From Planctomycetota bacterium (GTDB lineage Bacteria > Planctomycetota > PLA2 > JAEUHO01), in NCBI GenBank assembly GCA_024639415.1, contig JAHEIK010000032.1:1-16343 (forward strand): a stretch of 16,343 nucleotides of DNA, written 5' to 3'. This document shows, piece by piece, positions 7,803-15,013 of the stretch (position 1 is the first letter of the stretch; every line of letters starts with the position of its first letter). A program made the position numbers and the translations under genes. The notes below the pieces were generated by a model, which was given only the letters and a program-made list of their open reading frames with translations, made no database searches and had not been told where the DNA came from.

Positions 7803-8259
7803 CGATGTCCTCCTTGAAGCGGGCTACGTCGAAGTCACGACGCAGCGGGAACGTGTCGGGGAACGACTCGGCCTTCACGAGCCGGTACGGCTCGGGGTGG
7901 CCTTCGAAGACGACGCCGACCATGTCGGCCATCTCGCGCTCGATCCACCCCGCCGCAGGCACGCGCGGCGTCAGGGACGGAACGCGCGGATCCGGCTTCG
8001 GCGCGACGACCTTCAGCGTGATCACCAGTGGTGTTCCGTTGACCGGCAGGTGGTGGAACACGCCGATGCCCTCGCGCAGGTCCATGCACGTGGAGGTTCC
8101 GAAGCGCAGGCCCGGCACCTCCTCCATCAGCCAGTCGAACACCGCGAGCAGATGCTCCGGTGCGAGGGAGGCGTAGACCCGCTTGTGCGAGCGGGCGACA
8201 CACGCCACGTCGTCGCCGTAGGCCTCGGTCATGCGACCGACGAGATCGTTGGCATCCAT
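7783..8259 (-). CDS. NuoC-like (30 kDa) hydrogenase subunit
   Basis: This 158-residue protein is homologous to the 30 kDa subunit of complex I and the N-terminal domain of HycE. The signature in its C-terminal half reads EREMADMVGVVFEGHPEP followed by FPLRRDF, matching the ERExxDMxGxxFxGHP...PLRKDF pattern of NuoC. It binds no cofactor and scaffolds the large subunit. The ATG at 8259 overlaps the stop of the NuoB-like gene by one base (TGATG). The end overlaps the large subunit by 20 bases. NuoC and NuoD are separate genes here, not fused as in HycE. Confidence 0.9.
   Translation of the reverse strand: MDANDLVGRMTEAYGDDVACVARSHKRVYASLAPEHLLAVFDWLMEEVPGLRFGTSTCMDLREGIGVFHHLPVNGTPLVITLKVVAPKPDPRVPSLTPRVPAAGWIEREMADMVGVVFEGHPEPYRLVKAESFPDTFPLRRDFDVARFKEDIGEQPDF
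7809..7815 (-). promoter_or_regulatory. Shine-Dalgarno site deciding the large-subunit GTG start
   Basis: A perfect AAGGAGG on the minus strand lies 6 bases before the GTG at 7802. It sits inside the 3' end of the NuoC-like gene and supports a 20-bp overlap between the two genes. Confidence 0.75.
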
Positions 8260-8702
8260 CAGAGGGCTCCCAACAGCTTGACCACACCCATCACGATGGT
8301 CTCGGGCTTGGGCGGGCAGCCCGGGACGTAGATGTACTTGGCGTCCGGATCGACCTCGAGCAGGACCTTGTCGGGCGGTCCCGCGACGCTGTAGGCGTCC
8401 TTGTAGGCGCCCATGCTGCAGGCACACGCGCCGATCATGACGGCGGCGCGCGGCCGCGGCATCTCGAGCCAGGCTTGCTGCAGCGGCTCGCGGCAGGCCT
8501 GCGAGACGGGGCCCGTGATGAGCATCACGTCCGCGTGCCGTGGGCTGCCCACAAGCTTGATGCCGAAGCGCTCGACGTCGAAACGCGGCGTGAGGCAGTC
8601 GGCGATCTCGATGTCGCAGTTGTTGCACCCCGACGTGCCGACGTGGAACACCCACGGGCTCTTCTTCAAGGCGCGCACGAGGAGCGGTGTCGACGAGGTC
8701 AT
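8259..8702 (-). CDS. Group 4 [NiFe] hydrogenase small subunit, NuoB-like, proximal [4Fe-4S]
   Basis: This 147-residue protein has the hydrogenase form of the proximal cluster site: GCNNCDIE with Cys26 and Cys29 (a CxxC, not the CC pair of complex I NuoB), Cys93 in IGACACSMG, and Cys129 in PGCPPKPE. These four ligands hold the [4Fe-4S] cluster next to the NiFe centre or quinone pocket. The usual SGG after the third ligand is replaced by CSMG, which adds a nearby Cys95. The ATG at 8702 lies 2 bases after the NuoH-like stop. The family is certain, and the CxxC agrees with the intact NiFe ligands of the large subunit. Confidence 0.93.
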   Translation of the reverse strand: MTSSTPLLVRALKKSPWVFHVGTSGCNNCDIEIADCLTPRFDVERFGIKLVGSPRHADVMLITGPVSQACREPLQQAWLEMPRPRAAVMIGACACSMGAYKDAYSVAGPPDKVLLEVDPDAKYIYVPGCPPKPETIVMGVVKLLGAL

Positions 8703-8704
8703 GG

Positions 8705-9673
8705 TCAGAACCCCAGGTGGGCGAGCAGGAGGGCGATGAGCGCGAGGACCGTCATCGGTCCCCAGAAGAACTTCATCGCCTGGTCGATCCGGACTCGCGG
8801 ATTCGTGTTCTTGATCAGCACGAAGAGGACGAGGATCAGGACGATCTTGCCCACGAAGGCAAGCACCCCGAGCACCGTGAAGGCGGCGAGGCCGCCCCAG
8901 AAGACGGTCACCAGCAGCACCGGCAGCGTGGCCAGCAGTACCGCCTGCGTGATCTTGAATAGGCCCAGGACCGAGCCGCTGTACTCGAGCAGTGCGCCCT
9001 CGCCGATCTCGCACTCGGCCTCGGCGAGGTCGAACGGCACGAACCCGAGCTTGGCGTGCGCGCAGAGCAGCGCCACCAGGAACGCGATGGCGCCGGACGG
9101 CCTCAGGAGCACGCTGCCCACGTCACGCTGGAAGTCGACGAGCCCGGAGAGCGACAGCGTGCCGGCGCGCACGGACTCGCCGTCGATCTCGTGCTTCTGG
9201 AACACGGCGACGAGCAGCGCGATCACGAAGGGCAGCTCGTAGGCGAGCATGAGCTTCATGTCGCGGCTCGAGCCCACGGCGCCGAGCGGGTTGCCCGACG
9301 CCGCGCCGCCGAGGATCACGGCCAGGGTCGGGATCACCAGCAGGTAGACCACGACGAGCAGGTCCCCGCCCGGTGATGCCGCCAGTCCCGTAGCGGCGAT
9401 CCACACGAACGTGGCGGCCAGCGCTCCCGCGGCGAGCCCGACGAAGGGCAGGCCGAGGAAGCCGCCCGCCCAGGCTTGGGCGGGCACGATCACTTCCTTG
9501 CCCAGCAGCTTCAGCACGTCCCAGAACGGCTGGCTGAGCGGTGGGCCGACGCGCCACTGCACCAGGGCGGTGACCTTCCGGTCGACCCAGACGAGCACGA
9601 GTCCGAGCAGGACCGAGAAGACCAGGCCGGGGAAGATCAAGAAGAAGAAGAGCCATTCGGCGATCGGAGCCAT
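8705..9673 (-). CDS. NuoH/HycD/MbhM-like membrane anchor subunit
   Basis: This 322-residue polytopic protein has about eight hydrophobic segments and the usual length for NuoH. Two family loops are seen: RVGPPLSQPFWDVLKLLGKE near residues 41-60, and an acidic loop PFDLAEAECEIGEGALLEYS near residues 212-235, matching the PFDLPEAE...EYSG loop at the junction of membrane and hydrophilic arms. The start is taken at ATG 9673, whose N-terminus begins directly with a membrane helix. The same frame runs far upstream but overlaps the TPR gene in shadow. The 16 bases before the start make the largest gap in the operon and hold only a weak ribosome site. Confidence 0.92.
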   Translation of the reverse strand: MAPIAEWLFFFLIFPGLVFSVLLGLVLVWVDRKVTALVQWRVGPPLSQPFWDVLKLLGKEVIVPAQAWAGGFLGLPFVGLAAGALAATFVWIAATGLAASPGGDLLVVVYLLVIPTLAVILGGAASGNPLGAVGSSRDMKLMLAYELPFVIALLVAVFQKHEIDGESVRAGTLSLSGLVDFQRDVGSVLLRPSGAIAFLVALLCAHAKLGFVPFDLAEAECEIGEGALLEYSGSVLGLFKITQAVLLATLPVLLVTVFWGGLAAFTVLGVLAFVGKIVLILVLFVLIKNTNPRVRIDQAMKFFWGPMTVLALIALLLAHLGF

Positions 9674-9689
9674 GGCGGTATCCCGTGGG

Positions 9690-10400
9690 TCAGGAGAAAC
9701 GCATCCGCATGTCTTCGAGGGCGCGCAGGTTCTCCTTCGCGCCCTTGTGGTCGGACTGGATCTGGAGCACCGTGCGGAAGCCTGCGATGGCCTCGTCGAG
9801 ATCGCCCTTGTAGAAGCTCGCGATCGCTCGCTGGTAGTTGGCCACGATGGAGCGCGGGTTGCGCTCGAGCACCTTGGCGAAGGCCGTGCGGGTGAGATCG
9901 TGGTCGTTCTTCTGCATGGCCGCGACACCGAGTGCGTACCAGGCTGCGGTGAACGCGGGGCAGACCTCCAACAGCTCGTTGAGGTGCTGTATCGCCTCGT
10001 CCACGTCACCGCGCTGGTAGCGGGCGTTGGCCAGCCAGAAGCGCGCGGTCATGAGACCCGGGTCGAGCTCGATCGCCTTCTCGAAGGCGGCCACCGCCTC
10101 TTCCATGCGCGCCGAGCGGTAGAGCGAGAGCCCGAGACCGTAGTGGCCTCCCGCGAAGTCCGGCGTCTGCTCGATCGAGCGCTGGAAGGTGCGGACGGCC
10201 TCGTCGAGCTCGCCCGTGCGGTTGTAGAGGTTGCCGACGTGCTGGAGGATCTCCGGGCGCTCCTCCAGCTTCAGGCTGCGCTCATAGATCTCGATGGCCT
10301 CCTGCGTGTGGCCGTGGCGCTCCAGCTCACCGGCCTTCTCGAGGAGATCGCGGACCGTGCCTTGCAGCTCCTGTCCGCCTTCGTGTTCCGGGGTCGTCAT
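9690..10400 (-). CDS. Tetratricopeptide repeat (TPR) protein in the hydrogenase operon
   Basis: This 236-residue protein is built almost wholly of TPR units, about five to six of 34 residues. Typical lines are AIEIYERSLKLEERPEILQH, AVRTFQRSIEQTPDFAGGHY, AVAAFEKAIELDPGLMTARF and AIAGFRTVLQIQSDHKGAKE. There is no signal peptide or membrane segment, so it should act in the cytoplasm as a protein-binding scaffold. The ATG at 10400 follows GGAGG by 8 bases and is 2 bases after the ferredoxin stop. TPR proteins are not standard subunits of complex I, Mbh or Mrp. Its place between the redox module and the membrane anchor gene suggests an assembly factor or accessory subunit of this complex (inference). 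The fold call is firm; the function is unknown. Confidence 0.85.
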   Translation of the reverse strand: MTTPEHEGGQELQGTVRDLLEKAGELERHGHTQEAIEIYERSLKLEERPEILQHVGNLYNRTGELDEAVRTFQRSIEQTPDFAGGHYGLGLSLYRSARMEEAVAAFEKAIELDPGLMTARFWLANARYQRGDVDEAIQHLNELLEVCPAFTAAWYALGVAAMQKNDHDLTRTAFAKVLERNPRSIVANYQRAIASFYKGDLDEAIAGFRTVLQIQSDHKGAKENLRALEDMRMRFS

Positions 10401-10402
10401 CG

Positions 10403-10897
10403 CTAGGGCCTCCGAGTCATGCCGCGCGACTGGATACGCCCCCCGACGTAGGAGGGGCTGCCGATCGTTTCCTTGGGATCGACGAAACTGAGGGCGCCCG
10501 AGGTGCAGGTGGCGACGCAGCGCGGGATGCCGCCTGCGAGCACGCGGTCGATGCAGAGGTCGCACTTGGGCGCGACGCCGCGCACGAACTCGCTGGGGAT
10601 CGCTCCGAACGGGCAGGCTTGCTCGCAGCTCCGGCAGCCGATGCAGAGGATCTCGGACCGCCGGACGAAGCCCATCTCGTCCTTGTAGAGGGCGTCGCAC
10701 GGGCAGGCTCCGGCACAAGCCGGATGCTCGCAGTGCCGGCAGTGCACGGGCAGGATCGCCACGTCGGCGATCTTGCCCGGCACGAGGTTGGTCTGGTTGT
10801 TGTGCCCGACGTGGCAGGCCGCGCCGCAAGCGCGGCAGCCGATGCAGCGGTCCAGGTCGAGGACGATCCGCTTGGTCACCACAGGTGCCTGGCTCAT
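10403..10897 (-). CDS. HycB/DmsB-like ferredoxin subunit with four [4Fe-4S] sites
   Basis: This 164-residue protein has sixteen Cys in four cluster motifs. They lie at residues 18/21/24/28, 53/56/61/65, 85/88/91/95 and 112/115/127/131 (counted from the ATG). This is the arrangement of the electron-transfer subunits of molybdopterin enzymes (HycB, DmsB, FdnH family, without a membrane anchor). It should pass electrons between the molybdopterin-family protein just upstream and the hydrogenase core. The ATG at 10897 overlaps the upstream stop by one base (GTGATG). A GTG three bases earlier is possible, but AGGAGGAGG is better spaced for the ATG. No twin-arginine signal is present, so it is cytoplasmic. 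Confidence 0.92.
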   Translation of the reverse strand: MSQAPVVTKRIVLDLDRCIGCRACGAACHVGHNNQTNLVPGKIADVAILPVHCRHCEHPACAGACPCDALYKDEMGFVRRSEILCIGCRSCEQACPFGAIPSEFVRGVAPKCDLCIDRVLAGGIPRCVATCTSGALSFVDPKETIGSPSYVGGRIQSRGMTRRP

Positions 10898-12759
10898 CAC
10901 GCCTCCTCCTCTCCGGTGGCAACCTCGAGCGCTTCGACAGTCACGCGCTCGGGCCGTAGGTCGAGGTCGCGCACGATCCCGTCGAGGCGCCAGCCGGTCA
11001 GGCGGCGCGTCTCGGGGTGGTGCGGCGGGACCAGCACGACGTCGCCCACGAGGTTCTGCTCGATACGCACGGCCAGTCGCGCCTCCGCGTCCCGGCTGCG
11101 CACGCGTACGCGGTCGCCCTCCTTCACGCCGAGGTCGCGCGCATGTCCGGGAGACAGCGCCACAACCGGGCCGGGCGCTTCGTGCGCCGGCCAGGAGAGC
11201 GGGCCGGTCAGCCAGCCGTCACTCGCGTGCGAGGCGCCGGCTTCGGGGAACAGCCAGTGCGTGCCGATCTCCCGCGCACGCTCCTCGCGTCCCTCGAGGC
11301 GCAGATAGAGCTCGAGTTCGTGGAAGAAGGCCGGGGCCGCCTCAGCGGGCATGCGCTCGGCGAGCGGCGTCGGCTTCGCCGCGTCCGAGGGCGGCTTGCC
11401 GAGCGCCTCGTGCAGCGCGGTGAAGATCGCGCTGTCGGTGCGCGCGGTGCCGGGAGGCCGCATGACGGCCGCCAGCGTGTCGTCGTGGCCGAAGGCGTTC
11501 TTCACGCCGCCTGCCTTCTCGCCCCACGTTCCGGCGGGCAGCACGACGTGCGCCGTCTCCGCCGTGGGACTCATGAGCGGTGCCGTCGTCGCCAGCAGCG
11601 GCAGCTTGGCGGCTGCATCCTGGAACACGACGCCGGGGAAGGCACCGACGGGGTCGCAGCCGAAGGCCAGCAAGCCCTTGAGCTCGCCCGTCCCCGCGGC
11701 CGCGAGCATCTCGGCGCTGCGCAGGCCCTCGGTGGGGGGCAGGCCCTCATCGCGCAGCGTCTCGTGGATCCCGAAGGTGTTGGGGCCTCCGACCATCGCG
11801 AGGAAGCGGCTGCCGGTCGCCTCGGCGACCAGCGCGCTCAGCCCGGCGGCGAGGTCGAGGCGCTCGCTCTCCGCGTAGCCGCAGCCGAAGAGCACCGCCC
11901 CGTGCTCGGCGTTGCGCAGGCTGGATGCGAGCCAGTCCAGATCGGCCAGCGACAGGCCCGCCAGCTGCTCGACCTCCTCGAGGTCGAGGCCGTCCAGCAT
12001 GGTGCGGGCGGTGGGGGCCCAGGCGGGCTGCTCCACGCCGGCAGCGCCCAGGCACAGCTTCAGGATCAGCGCCAGGGCCGCCGCTTCGCGGCCGGCGAGG
12101 CAGCGCAGCGCGGGCTTGCCGAACAGGTACGTCCGGCTCTTCCAGAAGCCCAGCGTGCCGACGACATTCTGGCGATTGTCGTAGCGTGCGTGGAGCACCG
12201 GCTTGGCGATGCACGGCGCCATCGTGAAGAGGTCGCCCGCGACGAGGATGGCCGTCGCGCGCTCGATGTCCGTGACGGACTCGACGCGCTGGGGTCTGCC
12301 GCCGCAGCGCGTCAAGCCCTCCAGCACGACATGGTCCTCGGGTTGGCAGAGGTCGACGTGAGGCGTGCCGAGGGCGCGCGCAAAGGCCGCGGCCTCGCGC
12401 ACTTCCTCGTTCGTCAGGGTCGGCCCCAGGAGCAGGCCGATCGACTGCGAGCCGTGGCGTGCCACGACGTCCTTCAGCCGGCGCCCGAGATCCTCCAGAG
12501 CGACTTCCCATGAGGCCTTCACGAGCTCGCCCTCGGGGTTGCGTATGCGGGGCGACTCGAGCCGCGCGGGATGCGTGAGCAGCTCGAGCGCCATGTTGCC
12601 CTTGGCGCAGAGCGAGCCCCGGTTCACCGGGGCGTCGGCGTCGTAGCCGAGAGCGGGCACTCCGGCGGCACCCACGTAGGGGGCGCGTGTGGGACTGCGC
12701 AGCAGCAGGCTGCAACCCATGGAGCAGAAGGGGCAGATCGATCGCTGGTCGTCGTTCAT
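10897..12759 (-). CDS. Molybdopterin oxidoreductase, formate-dehydrogenase-like, lacking the catalytic Sec/Cys
   Basis: This 620-residue protein of the bis-MGD (DMSO reductase) family is cytoplasmic, with no Tat signal. An N-terminal [4Fe-4S] site C9-x2-C12-x3-C16-x34-C51 is followed by Lys53 (CAKG), the conserved electron-relay Lys. The segment LTNEEVREAAAFARALGTPH, then VDLCQPEDHVV, aligns with the formate dehydrogenase stretch ending in CARxCH or CARxUH. This puts Asp142-His143 where Sec/Cys-His is expected. The C-terminal pterin-binding domain is present (about 510-615; ARDLGVKEGDRVRVRSRDAE, then LVPPHHP). It is shorter than typical FdhF (about 715 residues). Context (HydB, HydG, HycB, hydrogenase) suggests a NuoG-like conduit or an enzyme with Asp-ligated Mo/W; formate oxidation is doubtful. 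It starts 4 bases after the HydG-like stop. Confidence 0.85.
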   Translation of the reverse strand: MNDDQRSICPFCSMGCSLLLRSPTRAPYVGAAGVPALGYDADAPVNRGSLCAKGNMALELLTHPARLESPRIRNPEGELVKASWEVALEDLGRRLKDVVARHGSQSIGLLLGPTLTNEEVREAAAFARALGTPHVDLCQPEDHVVLEGLTRCGGRPQRVESVTDIERATAILVAGDLFTMAPCIAKPVLHARYDNRQNVVGTLGFWKSRTYLFGKPALRCLAGREAAALALILKLCLGAAGVEQPAWAPTARTMLDGLDLEEVEQLAGLSLADLDWLASSLRNAEHGAVLFGCGYAESERLDLAAGLSALVAEATGSRFLAMVGGPNTFGIHETLRDEGLPPTEGLRSAEMLAAAGTGELKGLLAFGCDPVGAFPGVVFQDAAAKLPLLATTAPLMSPTAETAHVVLPAGTWGEKAGGVKNAFGHDDTLAAVMRPPGTARTDSAIFTALHEALGKPPSDAAKPTPLAERMPAEAAPAFFHELELYLRLEGREERAREIGTHWLFPEAGASHASDGWLTGPLSWPAHEAPGPVVALSPGHARDLGVKEGDRVRVRSRDAEARLAVRIEQNLVGDVVLVPPHHPETRRLTGWRLDGIVRDLDLRPERVTVEALEVATGEEEA

Positions 12760-12763
12760 GGTG

Positions 12764-13582
12764 CTATCCCAGCGCGTACGGGATGTCCTTGATGTCCGCG
12801 TAGCACATGTCCGGTCCGTCCTTGCAGAGGTAGTACGGACCGACGTTGCAGCGGCCGCAGATGCCCATCCCGCAGGACATGTTGCGGTTCATCGAGAGGT
12901 AGATGCGGTCGGGCTCGAAGCCCACGTCGAGCAGCTTCCAGGTCACGAAGCGCAGCATGACTTCGGGGCCGCAGGACACGGCGTACGTGTTCTCGAGGTC
13001 CAGGTCGAGGTCGTCGAGCAGCGTCGTCACGAGGCCGACGTGGCCCTCCCAGCCCGGAGCGAAGCGGTCGATCGTGGGCGTGAAGTCCCAGCCTTGGCGC
13101 CCGGACCAGCCCTCGTGCATGCGCCGGAAGCACAGCTCGTCGGGGTTGCGGGAGCCGTACTTGATCGACACGGAGCCGCAGCAATCCGGCTCGCCCTCGA
13201 TGTGGTAGAGCAGCGAGCGCAGCGGCGCGAGACCCACGCCGCCGCCGATCACCAGCACCGTCTGGTCGGCAAGCTTCTTGATGGGATAGCCCTTGCCGAA
13301 GGGTCCGCGGATGCCGAGCGTCACGCCCGGCTCGAGCTCGTGCAGCTTGTTCGTGACGAGTCCGGTCTTGAGGATGGTGATCTCCATCCTGTCGGTCTCG
13401 AACGGACTCGACGAGGGCGTGAACGGCGCCTCGCCGAGGCCGGGCACTTCCAGTTGCACGAACTGCCCGGCGCGGAAGGGGATCGGCTCGGCCGGCTTCA
13501 GCACGAAGGTCTTGATCGTCGGCGTCTCGACGATGATCTCCGTGAGGACCGCCGGTACGGCGACGAAGGCGTTCTTCTTCAC
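12764..13582 (-). CDS. HydG/AsrB-like FAD/NAD(P)-binding oxidoreductase subunit with [2Fe-2S] cluster
   Basis: This 272-residue protein is of the ferredoxin-NADP reductase superfamily, the gamma subunit type of sulfhydrogenases and anaerobic sulfite reductase. The FAD domain has RAGQFVQLEVPG and EAPFTPSSSP (residues 37-60). The nucleotide site is GGGVGLAP (113-120), with a SCGPEVM motif later. The C-terminal cluster Cys are C237, C242, C245 and C253, followed by CKDGPDMCY with an extra Cys260, as in PyrK/HydG. It should exchange electrons with NAD(P)H, with FAD splitting pairs into single electrons. The start is GTG at 13582, one base after the HydB-like stop, with GGAG about 9 bases upstream. 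NADH versus NADPH preference cannot be read from the sequence. Confidence 0.9.
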   Translation of the reverse strand: MKKNAFVAVPAVLTEIIVETPTIKTFVLKPAEPIPFRAGQFVQLEVPGLGEAPFTPSSSPFETDRMEITILKTGLVTNKLHELEPGVTLGIRGPFGKGYPIKKLADQTVLVIGGGVGLAPLRSLLYHIEGEPDCCGSVSIKYGSRNPDELCFRRMHEGWSGRQGWDFTPTIDRFAPGWEGHVGLVTTLLDDLDLDLENTYAVSCGPEVMLRFVTWKLLDVGFEPDRIYLSMNRNMSCGMGICGRCNVGPYYLCKDGPDMCYADIKDIPYALG

Positions 13583-13583
13583 G

Positions 13584-14642
13584 TCAGTCCACTCCCGGGA
13601 GCGCGGCGCTGGGCAGCCACTCCTTCTCGAGCCGCGTCAGGCACTCACGCTTGTCGATGCGTCCCATGCACGCGTCGATGCAGCGTCCGCAGCCGGAGCA
13701 GGCCGTCACGCCCCAGTTGCGGGGGAACGAGACGAACTTGTGGTGATAGTGGTTCTTGAAGCGCTCCACGAGCTGGAGTCGCGGCGTTCCGCCGCCGGCC
13801 ATGCGCGCGTAGCCCGACTCGAAGCAGGAATCCCAGCAGCTCGCGCGAATGGAGCCCTCTGCCGTGGGGAGATCGAGCAACACGAAGCAGTGGCACGTGG
13901 GGCAGACCATGTTGCAGGCGTTGCACTGCACGCAGGTCGCCGCGAGCTCGTCCCATAGGTGGCTCGTGCGATGCTTGTCGACAGACTGCTCGAACGGGTC
14001 GTGCACTTCGAACGGTTCGTTGCGCTCGGTCACAGCGGCGGCAAGCGCCTCGCGTTGCTCGTCTCTCTTGGCGATCGCTGCAGGATCGGCTGCCCCGAAG
14101 AGGGAGTCGTGCGTCTGTACGAGCCGCTCGCCGCGGGGCGAGCCTACGTCGACGAGGAAGCCACCGTCGGTGGGGCTGAGGTTCAGGTCGAACTCGCCCT
14201 CCGGATGCGGCTTGTGCCCGACCATCGTGCAGAAGCAGCTGTCCCGCGCCTCCGTGCAGTCGCCGGAGATGATGAGGTTCTGCGAGCGCGTCTGGCACCA
14301 GGCCGGCTCGCTGAACTCATGCTCGCGGAAGACCCTGTCCACGATCGCGAGCGCTTGCAGGTCGCAGGCCTTCGCGCCCAGGATGGCGCGCGGTCGCGGC
14401 CGCGGGCCCGGCTGCGGGCCATCGGCAGCCCAGCGCGAGACGATCTTGCTGGACTGGAACCAGAGAGGCTTGAGGGACTCCCCCAAGCGGGCCGGATTCC
14501 ATGGGACGCGAGCGTCGTCTCCGTCATCCAACTCGAGGCGGCGAAGGATGAAAGCGTCGCCTCGTTGGTAGGGCGCGTAGATGTCGTAGTCACGCGCAAT
14601 GGAGCGGAGGAGTTCTGCGAGCGCAGCAGTACCCAGGTACAT
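13584..14642 (-). CDS. HydB/AsrA-like 4Fe-4S dicluster subunit (first gene of operon)
   Basis: This 352-residue protein (from the ATG) is of the hydrogenase/sulfur reductase beta subunit family. Family signatures are SLKPLWFQSSKI, GAKACDLQALAIVDRVF and DSCFCTMVGHKP in the N-terminal two thirds. Two [4Fe-4S] ferredoxin motifs lie near the end: Cys237/240/243/247 followed by PTCHC, and Cys315/318/321/325. HydB-type subunits partner HydG-type flavoproteins and relay electrons. I prefer ATG 14642 because MYLGTAALAELLRSIARDYD matches the family N-terminus, and a GGAG lies 11 bases upstream. A GTG at 14711 would add 23 residues but has no ribosome site and shows no family similarity. It heads the 18-gene operon. 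Confidence 0.88.
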   Translation of the reverse strand: MYLGTAALAELLRSIARDYDIYAPYQRGDAFILRRLELDDGDDARVPWNPARLGESLKPLWFQSSKIVSRWAADGPQPGPRPRPRAILGAKACDLQALAIVDRVFREHEFSEPAWCQTRSQNLIISGDCTEARDSCFCTMVGHKPHPEGEFDLNLSPTDGGFLVDVGSPRGERLVQTHDSLFGAADPAAIAKRDEQREALAAAVTERNEPFEVHDPFEQSVDKHRTSHLWDELAATCVQCNACNMVCPTCHCFVLLDLPTAEGSIRASCWDSCFESGYARMAGGGTPRLQLVERFKNHYHHKFVSFPRNWGVTACSGCGRCIDACMGRIDKRECLTRLEKEWLPSAALPGVD

Positions 14643-14927
14643 CACAGCCGGGTCTCCGGTTGGGAGAAAGGGAACGGCGAGATCGGCGTCCCCCGGTGCC
14701 GGCGCGTGCACCAGGTGGCGATGCGAGTCGGCCTAGGGCGGATCGAGGGCGTGAGCCGACACGTGACTTGGCGTGAGGCAAGCATGTCCGCCAGCGATGA
14801 TCGAACCTTCTGTGTGGTTATCGATCAGGCAGCGCGCGCGCATGGAGATCACCGTCGCGCTGGTGCGAGAAGAGAGTTGAACCGACCGTAGAAAACGGTG
14901 CCGTGCCGAAGCCATTGGTTCCTTGAC

Positions 14928-14940
14928 CCGCCTGGGGCGG
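14928..14940. promoter_or_regulatory. Inverted repeat next to the candidate -10 element
   Basis: CCGCC-TGG-GGCGG is a perfect 5-3-5 inverted repeat. It begins one base downstream of the minus-strand TATAAT and so spans the expected transcription start. It could be an operator or a hairpin at the 5' end of the leader. The assignment is inference from position only. Confidence 0.3.
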
Positions 14941-14941
14941 A

Positions 14942-14947
14942 ATTATA
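14942..14947 (-). promoter_or_regulatory. Candidate -10 element (TATAAT) for the hydrogenase operon
   Basis: The minus strand reads a perfect TATAAT about 300 bases upstream of the HydB-like start, in an otherwise GC-rich region. No good -35 hexamer is found at 16-18 bases, so activation by a regulator or chance occurrence are both possible. The leader would be long (about 300 nt). Confidence 0.4.
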
Positions 14948-15001
14948 TCCGGCGACGCGCAAGAGCAGGCATAAGGAAACCGACGTTGTCAGCGGATTTT
15001 C

Positions 15002-15013
15002 GGAACGCGTTCC
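15002..15013. repeat. Perfect 12-bp palindrome after the ATPase stop
   Basis: GGAACGCGTTCC is a perfect palindrome 3 bases beyond the stop of the ATPase gene. No T-run follows it on the minus strand, so it does not look like an intrinsic terminator. A dimeric regulator site is possible but unproven. Confidence 0.4.

Noticed and set aside
20..14642. Ordinary respiratory complex I (nuo operon)
   Set aside because: nuoA, nuoE, nuoF, nuoG and nuoJ homologues are absent, the NuoD-like subunit has all NiFe Cys ligands, and the membrane arm is of the Mrp type.
14642..14711. N-terminal extension of the HydB-like protein from a GTG at 14711
   Set aside because: There is no ribosome site before the GTG, and the added 23 residues do not resemble the family. 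It is kept only as an alternative.
14733..14915. Short minus-strand frame in the gap upstream of the operon
   Set aside because: No ribosome site, no recognisable pattern, and it overlaps the probable promoter leader.
14921..14950. Plus-strand promoter TTGACC with TATATC
   Set aside because: The spacer is only 15 bases, and no plus-strand gene follows: the next gene is on the minus strand.
15002..15013. Terminator of the ATPase gene
   Set aside because: The palindrome GGAACGCGTTCC has only a 4-bp stem when folded and no T-run on the minus strand.
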